This document shows positions 53,438 to 64,000 of a DNA stretch of 64,000 nucleotides, one piece after another. A model generated the notes under the pieces. It did no database searches. It was not told where the DNA came from and worked only from the letters and a program-made list of their open reading frames with translations. A program made the position numbers and the translations under genes. Source of the stretch: Prostheceraeus crozeri (lineage: Eukaryota > Platyhelminthes > Polycladida > Euryleptidae); NCBI GenBank assembly GCA_907163375.1, contig CAJQUW010002155.1, forward strand, positions 1-64,000. The letters run 5' to 3'. Within the stretch, counting starts at the first letter, position 1, and each line of letters begins with the position of its first letter.

Positions 53438-53470
53438 TACGCGTTTCAAGCATTCGCTCTTCCTCAGGGG
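53438..53470 (-). other. Hammerhead-like motif (PLE pLTR remnant?)
   Basis: On the minus strand: CTGAGGA, then AGAGCGAATGCT, then TGAAACGCG. This gives a hammerhead core box (CUGANGA), a short stem II (AGC/GCT) and a GAAAC box, the arrangement found in Penelope-like element terminal repeats. No PLE coding sequence is adjacent. Confidence 0.4.
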
Positions 53471-53590
53471 GTAATTCGCTAAAACCTAACTGAGTCCAAA
53501 TTGTGAAGCATAGGAATCAACTCAATGCCATTTTCACTGGGAATGCGAAGATGGATGTTGACATGCTCCTTCCTCAATGGTATTACATAG

Positions 53591-53634
53591 CAAATTAGAC
53601 GGCCTTAATCATGCAATTAAGGCCGTCTAATTTG
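53591..53634. repeat. Perfect 19-bp stem hairpin
   Basis: CAAATTAGACGGCCTTAAT and its exact complement are separated by the 6-base loop CATGCA. This is far more perfect than chance allows. It may be a minimal fold-back element or an expressed hairpin RNA. Confidence 0.75.
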
Positions 53635-53639
53635 GAATT

Positions 53640-55544
53640 GGAGACATATAAACGACTCTCATAGAATGACAGGTGAAATATCGGCTGACAGAACTACTTA
53701 CTCAGTAATAATGAATAGTCTGCGCTGGATTAGTTCGTTGAGATGAGTGCAGTCCTTTGTTTTGCTCGTGAGAGTTCGGCAATTATTTCAATTCATATTT
53801 CACCATAATAAGTCTATGTTTTGTGACCACACAATGACAGGGTGATGGAGTTGAATTGTCAGTATCAAAAATAGCTACATCATAACTTTGGGATTCTATT
53901 GCGAATTTCAAAACTCATGACATCGAAGTTTGAAATTCTATCCAGCACGTTAATCCAGTTCACCAGGTGACTGAGATTGATGAGACAAAGAGGTATGCAG
54001 TAGCACATCAGGCAGTCGCAAGTGGAACCTCCATAAGTCGTCTGACTCCCACAAAGTACAAGTGACATAACAGCCAGCCAGCTCCGCAAATACAGGCAAC
54101 ATACCGACATCCTATACAACCACAAGATAAAAAGCGATGAAAGATGACTACTACAATATTGAAAGAATGGTAGTGAAGTCTGACCAAAGCAATTATTCAC
54201 GAGAGAACTCTAATTCTTGTCTATGAGGAGAGGTTCTGAGGTTTATCCAAGAGCATCTGAAATCATCAGAATCAGCTATGCATCAGCATATTACAGAAGA
54301 ACATCATTCATTCGTGGAAGACAATATTTCATGGAAATATAACGATTCGAATACTATGCACCAAGACGAAAAGCCTTCGAAGTTCTCATCATAGAAAGGA
54401 GGTATGCGTTTCGACGGCCATCGTTATGGCGATTAATTGTCTGAATTCGTTTTCTTTGTGACGGCAAGGTATTGGAAAAGACAGTTGGTACCTGAGCTGA
54501 TATTAAATGATGTGAATTATGGAATCGTTTCAAAACTTATTGATGGCTAATTGAGCGGAATTATCGATCAGTCAGATAGAATTTTGATCAGCAAAAAGTC
54601 ATCGCTCTCTATCTTTGAATGACTAGAAAACGAATGCAAGGATATCCGAAGGACATCCGATGACACAACATTTGAAGGCATGACGAAAGAGAAAAGGACA
54701 CATGCTCCAATTCAAAATCGATTTCCGACAGCTTGTAGTTAAGTCGATCATCATTAACTTTATGCTTGCATTCTCACTATAGTTGCAGCGTCTATACTGA
54801 TGCTACGTTTCTATATCCAGACTTGCATTAAGCACTCATAGAATGTAATTGATTGCTAATGCTAAATACTCCGTTTTTCTTCAGTTGCAATTCAATTACC
54901 TTGCACTTACAGTGCTCGGCAAATAATTCGAACAAAGTTAAGATTCGATGTGCTTTTTACTTTTTGAAACTGGAAATGTACATCAAAACATCAGTCACTT
55001 TAAATTTGCTTAAAAATAGAATAAAAGACAAGAAAATTCCACCAACAAATTTGCTTGAATTTCTCAAAACAAAAACTGATTGCGAAAAGTTTGCATCTTG
55101 ACGTTGTTCCATCTTGACGTTGAGCTTCAGAAACATTTTGAGACACAGACTGAGGAAATGCTTCAGCGTATTAAAGCAGTCATTCAAGAAAAAGGTGGAT
55201 CAATAAAGTACTATTAAAAAGTAAGAATGTCAATCTCTACTCAAGCATTTCACTCTCATCTTCCCTATGAAATTTCGATGATGAATGTTTTTCTAATTTT
55301 GTGAAGAGTTCTACAGAAGATTTTCTCTGTTGAAGGGAGTGCTTTATATGTTTTTTTTTTAAATACACATCTGATATTGCGATGGAACTTTCCATTGTAT
55401 TTATAATATATAAACTAAACTAACTGATGTTTTGATGCACATTTCATAAGAAAATTTCAAAAAGTAAAATATGAATAGAACTAATACTTTGTTCGAATTA
55501 ATTTGCCGGGCAATATACTTCAGATAACTATCGGCATAATCGCG
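53640..55544. other. Gene-free stretch, nothing recognised
   Basis: Frames at 53880-54200 (minus) and 54853-55101 (plus) have no recognisable domain. Confidence 0.4.
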
Positions 55545-55985
55545 GAATTAGACAGGTCGTCTCTTATGTTTGACTAGAAAGGAAACATTGAAACATGTAG
55601 CGTAAATGAAATGGCACAATCTGTGACTAAATACCATAGCAATCGAACAATGAGCAGCCAGTTCAACATTAAACACGCCAAATTGTGCGAAGTGTCAGTG
55701 ACTGTTATCAACCGGATCACACAACAAAGAGACACAGTCGCTATCAAGTTCCACAGAGAAGTTTGTGAACGTTTTTTGGGTGGGACAACATATTCGAGAA
55801 AACTTTTGCGCAATAATCTGAATTCTTCGAATCTAAAGGAATCGTGCAGATCGGAACATTTTGAAGGAATTCATAGCAATCCTCAAGCGGCGAACGACTA
55901 TTTTTCCTTTCCCTGCAAGGAACTAAAATTTTCTTTTTGCCCACTTAGTAACTTCCTGCATGTGCCATCGTTTTGAATCAGTTTG
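55545..55985 (+). repeat. Dispersed repeat, inverse partner of 18590-19080
   Basis: Matches the reverse complement of 18590-19080 throughout. The 121-codon frame at 55611-55976 is not preserved in the other copy because of indels, so it is not called as a gene. Confidence 0.65.
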
Positions 55986-58900
55986 CACCTCTTGCAGTGG
56001 TGCAGAGAAGAATGACACATCAGTGATATACTTAAGCAATCTGATTCTGTGCTCCCAGCATTAGAAATGAACTATGGCGGACGACCAACCGATGTAAGAC
56101 AGTATTGATCTGATACTATTACAGTATTCTAAGGTCATTAATTACGTATACAATTCCTCCACTAAAAAGCAGACCAAGCTTTCAGCATCTACGCTGTATC
56201 TCAAATTGCCATCATTATATCCCTCCCCCAAGTGTTTTCGCCTGCGTTTCTACCACCGCACAAACTAAAGATAATAAGTAGTGGACATCGAAACTTTTGG
56301 CTTCTTGGAGGCATTATTATGTCTGCAACTACACTTCGGCTGAGATTTATATTGATTTAAATATTTCAATTGCGGCTTCTAGAAGAATTGACATGAGTGT
56401 TTTTGTCTCGATGGGAAAACTAAGTAATAGTATATTACTAATCCATACATTTCCCCATCAGCAATTAATTAAGGTGGAACGAGCGAATACCATAACATCG
56501 ATGTCTAATTTAAACTTTGGAAGGAAACTTGCTTTAAAATTTCTTTGGAAAGAAAGCGGTAAATGTCCAGCCGCATGGTAATGCATTATCGACGAGGACA
56601 GTAAAGGAATACAAACTGGGTGACAAATGAATGTCCAGGTAATTGCAATTGCTTCTCAACTACAAAACTGAAAAAGTATTTGATTATAATTACAAATTGC
56701 TCATCAGAAAATGTAACTGATTACAAATGCTGATCTTCTTCATCATTACAAAACTATTTATAATAAATCACCGAATCACTCATAGGGATATTTTCCACTG
56801 GAAGATCAGCCAGCCTGCTCCTGAAATCATATAATGATTATTGATGACATACCCCGCCCTTACATTCTAGGTGTCATTGTGAGAAGCATTTATCCTGACA
56901 TATCAATGTTGATGGATCGATTATCGACATAGTAGTAATTTGAAGTCGTATAATTATTGTGCCTGTTCTTCATTCCCGTGAGTCAATGAACGACCAGAAT
57001 GTCCTGGGTTAAACGGCACTGACTCGCTTTTATAGTGGATATAGATATGATAAAATGCTTAAATATTCACAGTTGTTGCAAACATTTTCAATGTTAGGCG
57101 AATTTTTGCATTTCCAAAGAGAGCTGTTCTCTGCAAGTGTTTATTATCATCAACAAATCTTGAACTTTGTGTGGTAAAAGTTTCTGCCATATAATAATTG
57201 AAAGTTTGTGAGAAAATGAGCCTCGACATCAGACGCGGAAGACAGCGACTACTAAAGAAAATAGAAGGTACAAGGTTATTTGCCAGCGGCAAGCTATAAT
57301 TCACGAATTGTCGCCGGCAAACAACCTAGCTTTCTCTTTCGATCACCATTGTAATCTACAGACAACTTCTTTTTTCCCATTAAAGCTCTCAATTTGGCAA
57401 ATTGCACGACTACGAGCGCATGCACTATTATCCAACGCAAGAACTGGAAATCACATATGAAAATTTGCCGAGACATTGACAATATAAAAATCCTCGCACT
57501 ACATGTACATTGATATTTTTCTTCTCACAAGAAAATGATTCTTCCTTTGTATGAAATGAGAAATGTCATATGCCAAGTACAACTAAACAGATCAATAGTT
57601 AACTATTTTGAGACAGTGAAATATATTTTGAAAATATCAACTTGCATGCTTTGCATTATTCATGGCAAAATTCATCAAATGAAATATTGCGCCAGTGGCC
57701 AATTCTTCCTTCTAAAGTCTATAGTCTCATGCAATCAAACCAATTGGCAAATGTCAAGGACTTCTTCCATGCTTGATGATCATGATAGGAGTATTAGTCT
57801 GAATAAAACAACAGTCATGCGAAATGAAATGAGCTGAGTACTCATTTAGAGTGACCAAGATTGATTTTTGATAATTCATATAATTTGCACAAATAAAAGT
57901 TTCATCTAAATTTTCGTTTAAAGTTTACACTATTTGTTTTGATAGTTTTTATCTGCACAAATATGGGGGCAATGTCATATTGACTTTCCTTAGTTAACCC
58001 AGCGTGGTGGAATGGTGCGAATATGCGATTTTCAGCGATTTTCCCAAAACTGAAGTACAGCACCATTGGCACATGCTTGTTCCAGTGGTGAAAACAGTCT
58101 TTACCAAACTGGTCAGCGCGCGGCTGTAAATAGTAGTAGTTACCGCATATATTTCAATAAAAAGAAATTAAGTAATTTCGAGGCCTTTGTGAACAGTTGA
58201 CAGAAGTTACAATGAACGAATAAATATACGAAGCTGTATTCTCAAAATGAAATCAGATGCGCACTCAAAAAGACTATATCATCATTTGATGGTATTTGAT
58301 GGGGGCGTTGAAGAGTGAATACAAAGCGCTTAGCGTGGCTTACGGGAGCTGACAGAACTCCCATGTAAAGTCGGATTGCCTATTTATCACACATCGATTA
58401 CATGTTTATGGGATTCGAGGATGAACAGGATCTGTTTACTTGTGGGAATCGAAAAGGCAAAGATTGATGTACAGGATTTGTTTACATGTGGGGATCGCAA
58501 AAAGGCATACCGTATTTATTGATGGGATGAATTTAATGACAGGATCAGTTTACATGTGGGAAACGCAACAATTGAATGATGTCTGATTTATCTTTATTGT
58601 ATTTCCATGTTTTACCTCCACTTTTCCAATTTTTATCCATCAGTCTCCGGTTGTTTTATAATATCCATTTTTAATTTCCTTAACCTATGATGACCATTGT
58701 CCTATTGTATTTCGACTACCAGCATCTGTAGTCGCTACAGTATATTAGACATCTGTTTTGAACATGTTTCCGCAATGTTTGCTATTTGTGGTATTAGTAT
58801 ATTAACAGTAAGAATGAGTAGTGTTTACAAATCTTAAGATTTCCACTTTTACCAGATATTGGGCCAAAGCTGATCAATTTTAATTCGTTGCCACGAGAAA

Positions 58901-59500
58901 GCTCCATTGAGTTCTTTTAAGAACTGATTAATCCAATGGTTACAGTAGCATTGCATATGTGCACTTGCGGATTGGAGAACGCCATCAGTCCTCATTAGGA
59001 CTACTTCAATTAATAATTTGAATTAGTAAGCATTATATTCTATTATAAATAGCTACTGGGATGACTTTCATCATCGTATGAGAATTTAGTATAATAAAGC
59101 TTTCACAAAGCTGTCACTCGAACTTTCTCAGCGTTCAGGAATTAGGGGCCGAAACGCGAATCCTGGTCGAGTTCCTGCTGATGAACTCATTACTATCAAG
59201 TTTAATAATTTTAGGCATCACACATTTCTTCATTCTTAGACACGTTTTGCTGAATTTTTGAATGATTCTTAACACCTGTACAGAACGAACCATGCGTCCT
59301 TCTCAGGATCTCATAACTTTATATTCATCTTAATCTCAAACATTTCTATCTTCTTACTAAATCACAGCAGGGAGACTTAGTCGGCAGAAGACAGGTGTCA
59401 TTTTCAAATGACCAATCGACCGTCATCGTTAGAACAAAGTTGACCAAATTATCCATATAATAGTCCATATAACTCCAAGGATTCTTTAATTATTCACTAA
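55986..59500. other. Gene-free stretch, nothing recognised
   Basis: About 3.5 kb of unique-looking AT-rich DNA with frames up to 100 codons (57535-57837) but no recognisable motif. Three variants of GGATC-x5-TTTACATGTGGG-like sequence repeat loosely at 58430-58560. Confidence 0.4.
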
Positions 59501-59586
59501 GTCAATGTCAGGGTAGGTTGGAGCAGGCATGATGTGAATCTGATGATTGTCATGCTCTTTTCATCAACCCAAGCCTGAATGGCTGA

Positions 59587-60160
59587 CTAGCTAGATACCA
59601 TTGAGTGATCTATTGAATTCCTTTCTACTAGATTGAGATCATCTACATGTTGTACAAGTGCTACCTCAGAATCACTGTTCTGCAGTGATCCAAAGCCAAA
59701 CAGATAAGGAGAGAGCACACTTCCTTGAGGTAAATCAGACGTGACGTGATTTAGAGGACCAAGATTGCATTTTTCTTGAACCGGTTTCAGTCTTTGTGAT
59801 AAATAGGACAGTAACAACAGGAGAAATCTATGGTTTAGAACACAATACCGATGTGTTGGACTTTATCGAAAGCCTTGGTCAGATCGATGCTCGTCAGATG
59901 AACTGCAGTATAGACGGCTTGTCCAAGAATCTAATCACGGCATCATGGATTTTTGCGGAAGCCATGGCAGTTGAGTCAAGTAGACGAGTGTTGCTCTTTC
60001 CAATATAGTCACGGTAGACCTTTTTTCATCGTACCCAGCATCATTTTCCCAAAACCTGACTCAATGTCGGAAGCAGTGACATGGAACTATATTCATAAAT
60101 GCCAGGTTTTGGGACCGGATATATAACGGCAGTTTTCCATCAACTGAGAAAAATACGCCT
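59587..60160 (-). pseudogene. LINE reverse transcriptase remnant
   Basis: Minus-strand translation shows reverse-transcriptase motifs in order with frame shifts. There is an IYPVPKPGIYEY-type block (about 60095-60130), SIDLTKAFDKVQH (about 59855-59900), then LPQGSVLSPYLFGF (about 59690-59740) and QHVDDLNLV, the equivalent of the YADD box (about 59630-59660). The frame changes at least twice, so no active enzyme is encoded. It is a different LINE family or region from the remnant at 10510. Confidence 0.7.
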
Positions 60161-60875
60161 ACGGTGGACGTTTGAAAAATGTGATCGCATATTAAGTACT
60201 CACTTTCTCTCGAAAGGCAGGGCGGAAATAAATCTGTCCCATTTGATTTCTTGTCATTGATCTTGCTTGGCATTTGGAAGACATTGGCGCTTCTTCGCAA
60301 TACCAATGTTCGTTAATGAGTTCGGTTTTAGATTCATTTTTAGATGAGTTCGGTTTTAGATTCATCTCCCTGCTGGTTGAAGCTGTTACTAAAGAAATCA
60401 AAGTGTTTGGAGTGTCTCATTTACTCATGAATTCTCAAGGTTATCATGAGCTTTCAATAGGTCATCAATATAACAATTCAAAATTTGAAATCCTTGAAAT
60501 TTAGTCTTTTCAAAACCTTGACGTTCAGGTAAGAATGATGGCAGATAACTGTGAAAAACAATGCGTTTGATCAGTTAGTGCCGAATACGTCATACATGTT
60601 AGACAGAAATTCTTGGCATCATACGTCATTGCATTGAGATAAAACATCGGCGCTGAATACAACCGAGCAAATCGCGATCTTTGCAAGCACATGTTAATTA
60701 GACATTCTTTGTCACTATATTAGGTTTCTTTCGTGCCGAATATTGCAGCAAATGTATCCAATTTCACTCTCGACCCACTGGGCTGTTTTTCTGAACGCGT
60801 CCCCTGCTGATCTCCCAAACTATAACACCAATCAAACCACCCATCAATCAAATGAGCATTGAATAGGGATTCAGA
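60161..60875. other. Gene-free stretch
   Basis: Contains a 34-bp near-tandem repeat (GAGTTCGGTTTTAGATTCAT at about 60318 and 60346). Otherwise nothing is recognised; the left part may be further LINE sequence. Confidence 0.4.
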
Positions 60876-61590
60876 AAAACAGCACCAGTTTTATTTCCAA
60901 GGTCATCCCTGGGCTGAGATGAAGGTCAAAGGTCAAAAACTGCCAATTTTTAGCTGATTTCCATTAGATCACTATTTGAAATGGAAAATGACAACAAAAG
61001 CTAATAAACCATACACTAATCGAAAGATCTGGTCAAGGTGGTTTATCAAACGATGAATATTAATTGCTCTGAGATTGCATCATTGTAGTAAATGAGGTTG
61101 AAGGTCAAATAATTCAAACTTTTAGATCAGCTCAAATACCACTAAAATCACCCATTTTAGCATTTAGTTTCTGCATGTGAAGAAGCAGTCCGATTCGATT
61201 AACTTTCATCGAGACACTGAGGCTAAAAGCAATATGATTCTGAAAATTTTGTGTAATTCCTGATTCGATGCAGAACTAAATGTGCATTTGTGAATATCTT
61301 TATATTGATAGGAATAATCCTATATGTAATCTCAACTTATTGATGCTTCAATATACATTGCAAGTGAATATATCGGAATCAGTCAAAATATTCCAAACAT
61401 TCAAATTTTAGAATAGATCTCACACCAAAAGTATTTTAAAGTTCGTGAAATTTGGCAGCAAATTGTTCGATATGCAGGAATTATTAAATATAATATCGCA
61501 GTCAATATAATTGAGCTTAACATAACATTTTTCTAATTTTCTATAAACCAATTTTGTTTCAAGGTTGGAGAACTTAAATGCAAACAGCAT

Positions 61591-61791
61591 GTGAACAACG
61601 GATCCATCAGTGAACATCTCAAACAACAACATAAAATAGTGAAAGACTGCAACATCATCAGAGAGAACATCATCGTCCTAACAAGATATGAAAGAAAGAA
61701 AGATCTGGAGATAACCGAAGCAATGCTAATAAAGAAGAATGAGCCGTTCCTCAAAAGCAAGACCAAGGACTTACACGGCGTCTACCAGTGA
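61591..61791 (+). pseudogene. PLE GIY-YIG endonuclease C-terminus
   Basis: The frame, which is open upstream through CKQHVNNGSISEHL, runs through LEITEAMLIKKNEPFLKS to a TGA. Elements of the Penelope class end with this pattern: an HL-x2-QH-x-I segment, then I-x-EA-x-LIK-x3-P-x-LN. Only the C-terminal end of the endonuclease is present; the reverse transcriptase is missing, so the copy is dead on arrival. Confidence 0.6.
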
Positions 61792-61961
61792 TGTAGAAAG
61801 ACCTTTTCTTGTTTTTTGTTATTTAGTATCTCTTAGTATATTAAGTTTGATTTCTATATTGTATCTAGCTATCAAGCTCATTCATAGATTTTCGTATAAT
61901 TATTGTACTAGGATTTGAATTTAGAATCAAGTTAGCCTGTAATATGATTTCATTAGTTTGC

Positions 61962-61996
61962 CCTGAAGATGGATGCTGTGGACATCCGAAGCGCTA
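61962..61996 (+). other. Hammerhead-like motif in the PLE terminal repeat
   Basis: CTGAAGA, then stem II GGATG...CATCC (5 bp), then GAAGCGC. The core order of a hammerhead ribozyme is kept, but the second box reads GAAG instead of GAAA, so cleavage activity is doubtful. Confidence 0.5.
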
Positions 61997-62352
61997 GCTT
62001 TATAATAAAATGGTTTGCAAGAATTACATTTAAATTCTCCAACATTGAAAGAAAATTAGTTTATCGAAAATTAGAAAAATGTTAATTATATTGACTGCGA
62101 TATTATATTTAATAATTCCTGCACACCAAAAGTATTGTGCCAAATTTATTATCCTTCAGTTAAATGGTGCATGACACTTAGAAAGTAAGCTGCTAGAATT
62201 CTGGTGGCCGCAGCCTTCTTGGTTCAAAAGACATTAAAAAATTCCGCGAGGGAGAACGACGATTAATGAATGCATTAAACGTGGTGTGAGGCATGGTAAT
62301 CTGTCCACTTTGTGATTTGGGATGCACCATGTGTTTGCCTACAGCTACAGAG

Positions 62353-62640
62353 TACACTGCAAACTGTAGGGCACTAATTTAGGCACGAAGCCAAAATTAC
62401 GTGCCAGTTAGCACCTAGTTAGTGCCTTTCTAGTGCCTCGAGGCACCAGTAGGCGTCATTAGGCACTAATAGGCACTAAACCAAATATCTGTTTATCCAA
62501 TAAAATTGAAGGAAAAATCAATGGGCACGAACTCGGCACCATGAACCTCGTGCCTACTCGTGCCTTTTGTTGCTTAGAATTGATGCCTAAATTTCGTGCC
62601 TAATTCAAGGGAAATTTCGTGCCCTAGAGTTTGCAGTGTA
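62353..62640. mobile_element. Small MITE with AGGCAC repeats
   Basis: Inverted ends TACACTGCAAACTNTAGGGCAC are bounded by TA at 62353 and 62639. The interior consists of many GGCAC/GTGCC words in both orientations, including a CGAGGCACCAG block, so it folds on itself. The ends resemble those of the MITE at 16433-17401. Confidence 0.7.
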
Positions 62641-63090
62641 CAGCTTACAGAGTAGTGTTTGAAAATGTTGCTACATGCTAAATATAGTTCAATTTGTCCT
62701 TTCTCAATGGTCGAGAAACAATTGATAAACACTCTCGATTTTCAAAAGGTACCTTTTCGTGAAGGTCAAATTTTTGATGCTCCCAGTGAATTTGATAAAA
62801 TTTGGATTTGTTTTCAGAAATACGAAGAAAGCAGAGGTCACAAGGAATTATAGCCGTATAACCACAGCTGTGCAAATTTACAGTGGTGGCGATAAAGGTG
62901 GGTACACGATGATGCTTTCCTTATACATGTACTTGTGCGATGTTCATAAAAATCAAAATAATCAAGTTAGAAATTCAGATCTTCCTGACAGTGCGTTGAT
63001 AAAGTGGTTGCACAAAGGCAGCCTAAATATATTAAACTTCGATTATTTTCATTACGTTTTTCTGATACACTGTTAACTGTGCAATGCTAA
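62641..63090. other. Gene-free stretch, nothing recognised
   Basis: The 105-codon frame at 62759-63076 has no recognisable domain. Confidence 0.35.
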
Positions 63091-63375
63091 AGCTACTTAC
63101 GAAACCGATGAACAGAACGAAAGTAGCAAAATGTAAGAGAGCACTATTGTTTGTGCTCATACACTACGAAGACGATTGGCTTTCCTATTGGATGATAAAG
63201 AAAATCCAATAGGAAGTCAATCGCTTTCGTACATTTTGTTATTCTCATTTTGTACATCGGTTTCGTAGTCAAAATCAGCCAGCGTTCGTACTAGGAAGTC
63301 AATCGCTTTCGTACATTTTGTTATTCTCATTTTGTACATCGGTTTCGTAGTCAAAATCAGCCACCGTTCGTACTC
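63091..63375. repeat. Fold-back repeat with an 82-bp tandem duplication
   Basis: CCAATAGGAAGTCAATCG (63206) is the inverse of the CGATTGGCTTTCCTATTGG-like arm just before it (63174). The right arm, from AGGAAGTCAATCGCTTTCGT to CGTTCGTACT, occurs twice in tandem (63212 and 63294). The outer TACGAAACCGATGAACAG block at 63098 is roughly inverse to TACATCGGTTTCGTA. It looks like a MITE with a duplicated end. Confidence 0.6.
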
Positions 63376-64000
63376 TACAGTTTGCAGTATATGTTTACAA
63401 AAGCCTCAAATCTGATAAAAAAGTACTAAAAAGTACTAAAGTATTAACTCTTTTGCGGTGTTCACAAAGCAATACTAAAAACCAAAAGTCAAGAATCCAC
63501 CATGTAAGTCATATTTTTGCTGTCTCAACTTACACGCACGCTCACGTTGCCTGCAGAGGGAAAATATGTGTGTCTGGCGAAGACATTAAGATATTTATGG
63601 TATCTATGTAAACGTGCAACAATAGCCTTAAGGAGAAACCCCCCTGTGGGAACGAATCTGGCGAAAAGCTGGCAGATAATCAGCTACATATTATCATGCA
63701 ATAGTTCACTAATGATTCTTAGCATATACGCTGGCGAAGTTCGCCGGCGACAATTCTCGAATTCGCGCTCTGCATGCCACTTTTGACTTTTGACTTTCTG
63801 TCTTATTTTCTATAGTAATCCCCCTCTACAGCCGAGGCTCTATTTTCTCCCTCACCTCCTCACCATCACCCACATATGGCTAATCTATCTAAGAAATAAG
63901 TGCAGACTATCAATCATTCTTTGATAATGATAAGAATATAGAGATTCCGCTTATATCAATTTTCATAACATCTCTTGACATTCAATAATCTACAACAATG
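63376..64000. other. Gene-free end of window
   Basis: Nothing recognised. The 89-codon frame at 63517-63786 has no domain. Confidence 0.35.

Larger units (their letters stand above)
61436..62121 (+). mobile_element. Penelope-like element fragment with 15-bp target duplication
   Basis: CACACCAAAAGTATT flanks the insertion on both sides (61421-61435 and 62122-62136). About 90-100 bp at its start (61474-61575) is the inverse of its end (62035-62121), as in PLEs where an inverted partial terminal repeat precedes a 5'-truncated copy. It contains the C-terminal part of a GIY-YIG endonuclease ORF and a hammerhead-like motif at 61962-61996. Confidence 0.7.
60876..62250 (+). repeat. Dispersed repeat copy, interrupted by a PLE insertion
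   Basis: Segments 60876-61435 and 62122-62250 together match the dispersed repeat at 22280-23060 (for example GAAATGGAAAATGACAACAAA, and CAAAAGTATTGTGCCAAATTT after the insertion). The PLE fragment sits between them and provides relative dating: this repeat is older than the insertion. Confidence 0.65.

Noticed and set aside
55611-55976. 121-codon plus-strand ORF
   Set aside because: Lies wholly in a dispersed repeat whose other copy (18590-19080) has frame-breaking indels, so the frame is not conserved.
58430-58560. Tandem repeats around ACATGTGGG
   Set aside because: Similarity among the three units is loose and no borders are clear; not enough to call an element.
59125-59180. Possible hammerhead core (GAAACGCG with a nearby CTGATGAAC)
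   Set aside because: The two boxes are in the wrong order and no consistent stem II forms.

Overview
This is a eukaryotic, intron-era, AT-rich animal-type genomic window. It is dominated by mobile DNA: hAT, piggyBac-like and pogo-like elements, MITEs, LINE fragments, a Penelope-like (PLE) fragment and tRNA-like SINE heads. No convincing host protein-coding gene could be recognised. The mix of Polinton, PLE, pogo, piggyBac and hAT elements suggests an invertebrate metazoan, probably marine, but the sequence alone does not fix the species.

The centrepiece is a near-complete Polinton/Maverick element (polintovirus or adintovirus class) at about 35470-53003. Its gene order from left to right is as follows. 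First come a left terminal repeat, a small PPxY-bearing protein (+), a truncated protease paralogue (+) and an adenain-type cysteine protease (+). Next is a minus-strand virion block: a parvovirus-type PLA2 domain fused to a retrovirus-type integrase, a glycine/alanine-rich membrane-active protein, the double-jelly-roll-type major capsid protein, a second hydrophobic minor virion protein, and a coiled-coil fibre with a phage tail-fibre-like head. A plus-strand replication block follows: a 431-aa protein with weak sliding-clamp features, a C2H2 zinc-finger ORF, and protein-primed-type DNA polymerase B. A second minus-strand block holds the packaging ATPase, the penton-like minor capsid protein, a conserved unknown protein and a two-TM protein whose start lies inside the right terminal repeat. 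Together these supply replication (PolB, possible clamp), integration (integrase), assembly (MCP, penton, protease, ATPase) and entry (PLA2, hydrophobic proteins, fibre). Most large frames are open. The penton and ATPase genes carry single-base frame breaks, and one in-frame TAA separates the zinc-finger ORF from PolB.

The most unusual feature of the Polinton is a family of short GC-rich hairpins with 3-nt loops, standing out in very AT-rich DNA. Their stems differ from copy to copy but stay self-complementary. They occur between genes and also in frame inside at least four genes, where several encode a Ser-Arg-Ala-Ser/Leu-Pro peptide. Most genes also share an A-rich start context ending in AAAAATG.

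Left flank (1-35469): a Polinton terminal-repeat copy at the window edge (1-155), a fold-back element, two piggyBac-like MITEs (4923-5952 and 12767-14183), a hAT MITE with a perfect 8-bp target duplication (7019-7777), LINE remnants (8682-9252, 10510-11560, about 34560-35110), a TA-flanked MITE (16433-17401), a 3.1-kb tandem duplication (21067-27328), and two pogo-like elements (27510-28391 and 29606-31228).

Right flank (53004-64000): hairpins, a dispersed repeat inverted relative to one on the left, a LINE reverse-transcriptase remnant (59587-60160), a PLE insertion with a 15-bp target duplication (61436-62121), and small MITEs.
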